Origin: Nymphaea colorata
Taxonomy: Eukaryota > Streptophyta > Magnoliopsida > Nymphaeales > Nymphaeaceae
Assembly: GCF_008831285.2 (NCBI RefSeq)
Contig: NW_022205195.1
Coordinates: 1 to 18,466 of the forward strand
Direction of reading: 5' to 3'
Length of the DNA stretch: 18,466 bases
The translations under genes and the position numbers were made by a program. The notes beneath the pieces were generated by a model that worked only from the letters and a program-made list of their open reading frames with translations, made no database searches and was not told the origin of the DNA. Positions 17,546 through 18,466 of the stretch are shown piece after piece; positions within the stretch are counted from its first letter, which is position 1, and each line of letters starts with the position of its first letter.

Positions 17546-17709
17546 AGCAAGCTCGATTCCGGCCATGTAGCAAAAGCTTGGGTATGTCATAGCATTGCCT
17601 TGCCGTATGGTTTTTCCATCAAATTGGTGGGCAGTCGGATTATTCCTATAAAACTTTGCATTCTGGCTGCATATTAATATGAGAAAGTATCAAGAGAGGT
17701 TTAAAAATG

Positions 17710-17747
17710 AAGTACATGATTGAATATTTCTCTTCCCTTAGACACTA
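17710..17747 (+). repeat. Imperfect direct repeat, left copy (right copy 18006-18042)
   Basis: AAGTACATGATTGAATATTT then CTCTTCCCTTAGACACTA here, against AAGTACATGACTGGAATGTG then TCTCTTCCCTGGCCACTA at 18006-18042. By eye roughly four fifths of the positions agree. The copies start 296 bp apart and flank the integrase fragment. Confidence 0.6.
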
Positions 17748-17995
17748 GTATGAAAAAATTACCAAGACAAGTTGATCAATTACCTTTCCCTAAAGCAGAT
17801 TTCAAGACTTCCGCTCCTTTAGAAATGCTTCATGCAGATCTATGGGGTCTCCGTGCACGTCTAGGCTACAACTATTATTGTGATAGTAGATGATTACTCA
17901 CGTTTACATGGATCTTTGCTTTAACAAAAAAATCAGAAACTTTTGCTTTTTTCAGAGTTTTCACAAGATTGTTGAGCGACAACTTGAAAAGAAAG
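17745..17995 (+). pseudogene. Copia integrase core fragment, sense orientation
   Basis: Reads KKLPRQVDQLPFPK, SAPLEMLHADLWGLRA (first catalytic Asp at 17837-17839), then after one-base shifts VIVDDYSRL and TWIFALTKKSETFAFFRVFT, ending in TGA at 17996-17998. This is the N-terminal half of a Copia integrase core. The second Asp and the Glu are absent. Orientation is opposite to the neighbouring antisense element, so it is a separate insertion or an inverted piece. It is closely bracketed by imperfect direct repeats. Confidence 0.85.
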
Positions 17996-18042
17996 TGAAA
18001 ATCTTAAGTACATGACTGGAATGTGTCTCTTCCCTGGCCACT

Positions 18043-18466
18043 ATGTTGTCGTTTTGACCCTCTTTGGCAGTGGCTTAGTCACTTGTGGGTTAAGCTGCTC
18101 AGACAGCTCTTTAAAATTTCTTTATGTTTTACATTAGCAAATTTATTTTTTTTTCTTTTATAACCCCTAAAGATATAAATGTTTTTTAAAGAAGGGTCCC
18201 TCCAGCTAATTTTTTTGACTCCACCACTGCTCTTTTGAATGACAACACAATGGCATTACTTTTATTTAATTGATATGGACAAGGCTGTATCCATTCCAAT
18301 TAAATAGCTTCTTCATCTCATTTAAATAATAGGTGCTGAAAGAAATGAGGCATGACAGTGTAGAACTTCCAAATGAACAAATTTGCAGATTGGTAGAAAT
18401 GATACATCTCATATAAGCAATAAAGAAGGCAATAGGCCGATCTACCTCTCGAGATCTTGTGAGTTT
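18043..18466. other. No gene; possible second copy of the short repeat seen at 1022-1225
   Basis: Read on the minus strand, 18235-18185 (AGTGGTGGAGTCAAAAAAAT, then TAGCTGGAGGGACCCTTC) resembles the start of the repeat at 1022 (CAGGGTGAAGCCAACAATTT, then AGGAAGGGCTGAAC). The remaining sequence to the window end is AT-rich without features. Confidence 0.25.

Noticed and set aside
1-18466. CRISPR arrays, tRNA or rRNA genes, bacterial-type operons
   Set aside because: None seen. The intron-bearing plant gene families and Copia elements point to plant nuclear DNA, where CRISPR arrays and operons are not expected, and no tRNA or rRNA segment was recognised by eye.

Overview
The window looks like nuclear DNA of a flowering plant. 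It is AT-rich, has intron-containing gene remains of plant-only families, and is full of decayed Copia-type retrotransposon pieces. The species cannot be told from the sequence. No gene here appears intact. The window is a graveyard of three host gene remnants (a terpene synthase, an armadillo-type helical repeat protein and the N-terminus of a CC-NBS-LRR resistance protein) embedded in retroelement debris.

Left part (1-4200): AT-rich sequence with a scrambled LINE reverse-transcriptase scrap (466-700), a possible short non-autonomous repeat (1022-1225), an unidentified coding-like stretch (2171-2356) and three tandem copies of a ~115-bp unit (3261-3601).

Terpene synthase locus (4223-6765, + strand): a near-complete seven-exon TPS-b type gene with TATA box, transit-peptide-like leader, RR(X)8W motif, and a poly(A) signal. 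Exons 3, 4 and 5 are exactly 376, 219 and 139 bp. It is a pseudogene: ATG changed to ACG, four in-frame stops in exons 2, 3 and 5, intron 3 without GT/AG, DDxxD replaced by EDIFA, the exon 6 part with the second metal site missing, and a one-base frameshift in exon 7. A long CT microsatellite follows it.

Middle (6900-9060): a Copia reverse-transcriptase scrap (+), a CC-NBS-LRR N-terminal scrap (-), then plain AT-rich DNA.

Split gene (8699-14553, - strand): an armadillo-like pseudogene whose 5' half lies at 13688-14553 and whose C-terminal end lies near 8700-8790. Between them sits a + strand Copia element (about 9190-13687) with gag, protease, integrase, RT, RNase H, polypurine tract and one 3' LTR. 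No 5' LTR or primer-binding site is visible. The LTR ends in CA exactly where armadillo coding similarity resumes.

Right part (14560-18466): AT-rich DNA with an antisense Copia element in pieces (protease and pre-integrase domain near 17180-17545, RT near 15935-16495), then a sense Copia integrase scrap (17750-17995) flanked by imperfect direct repeats. I found no sign of a novel active system. The most informative items are the split armadillo gene and the unusually legible decay of the terpene synthase.
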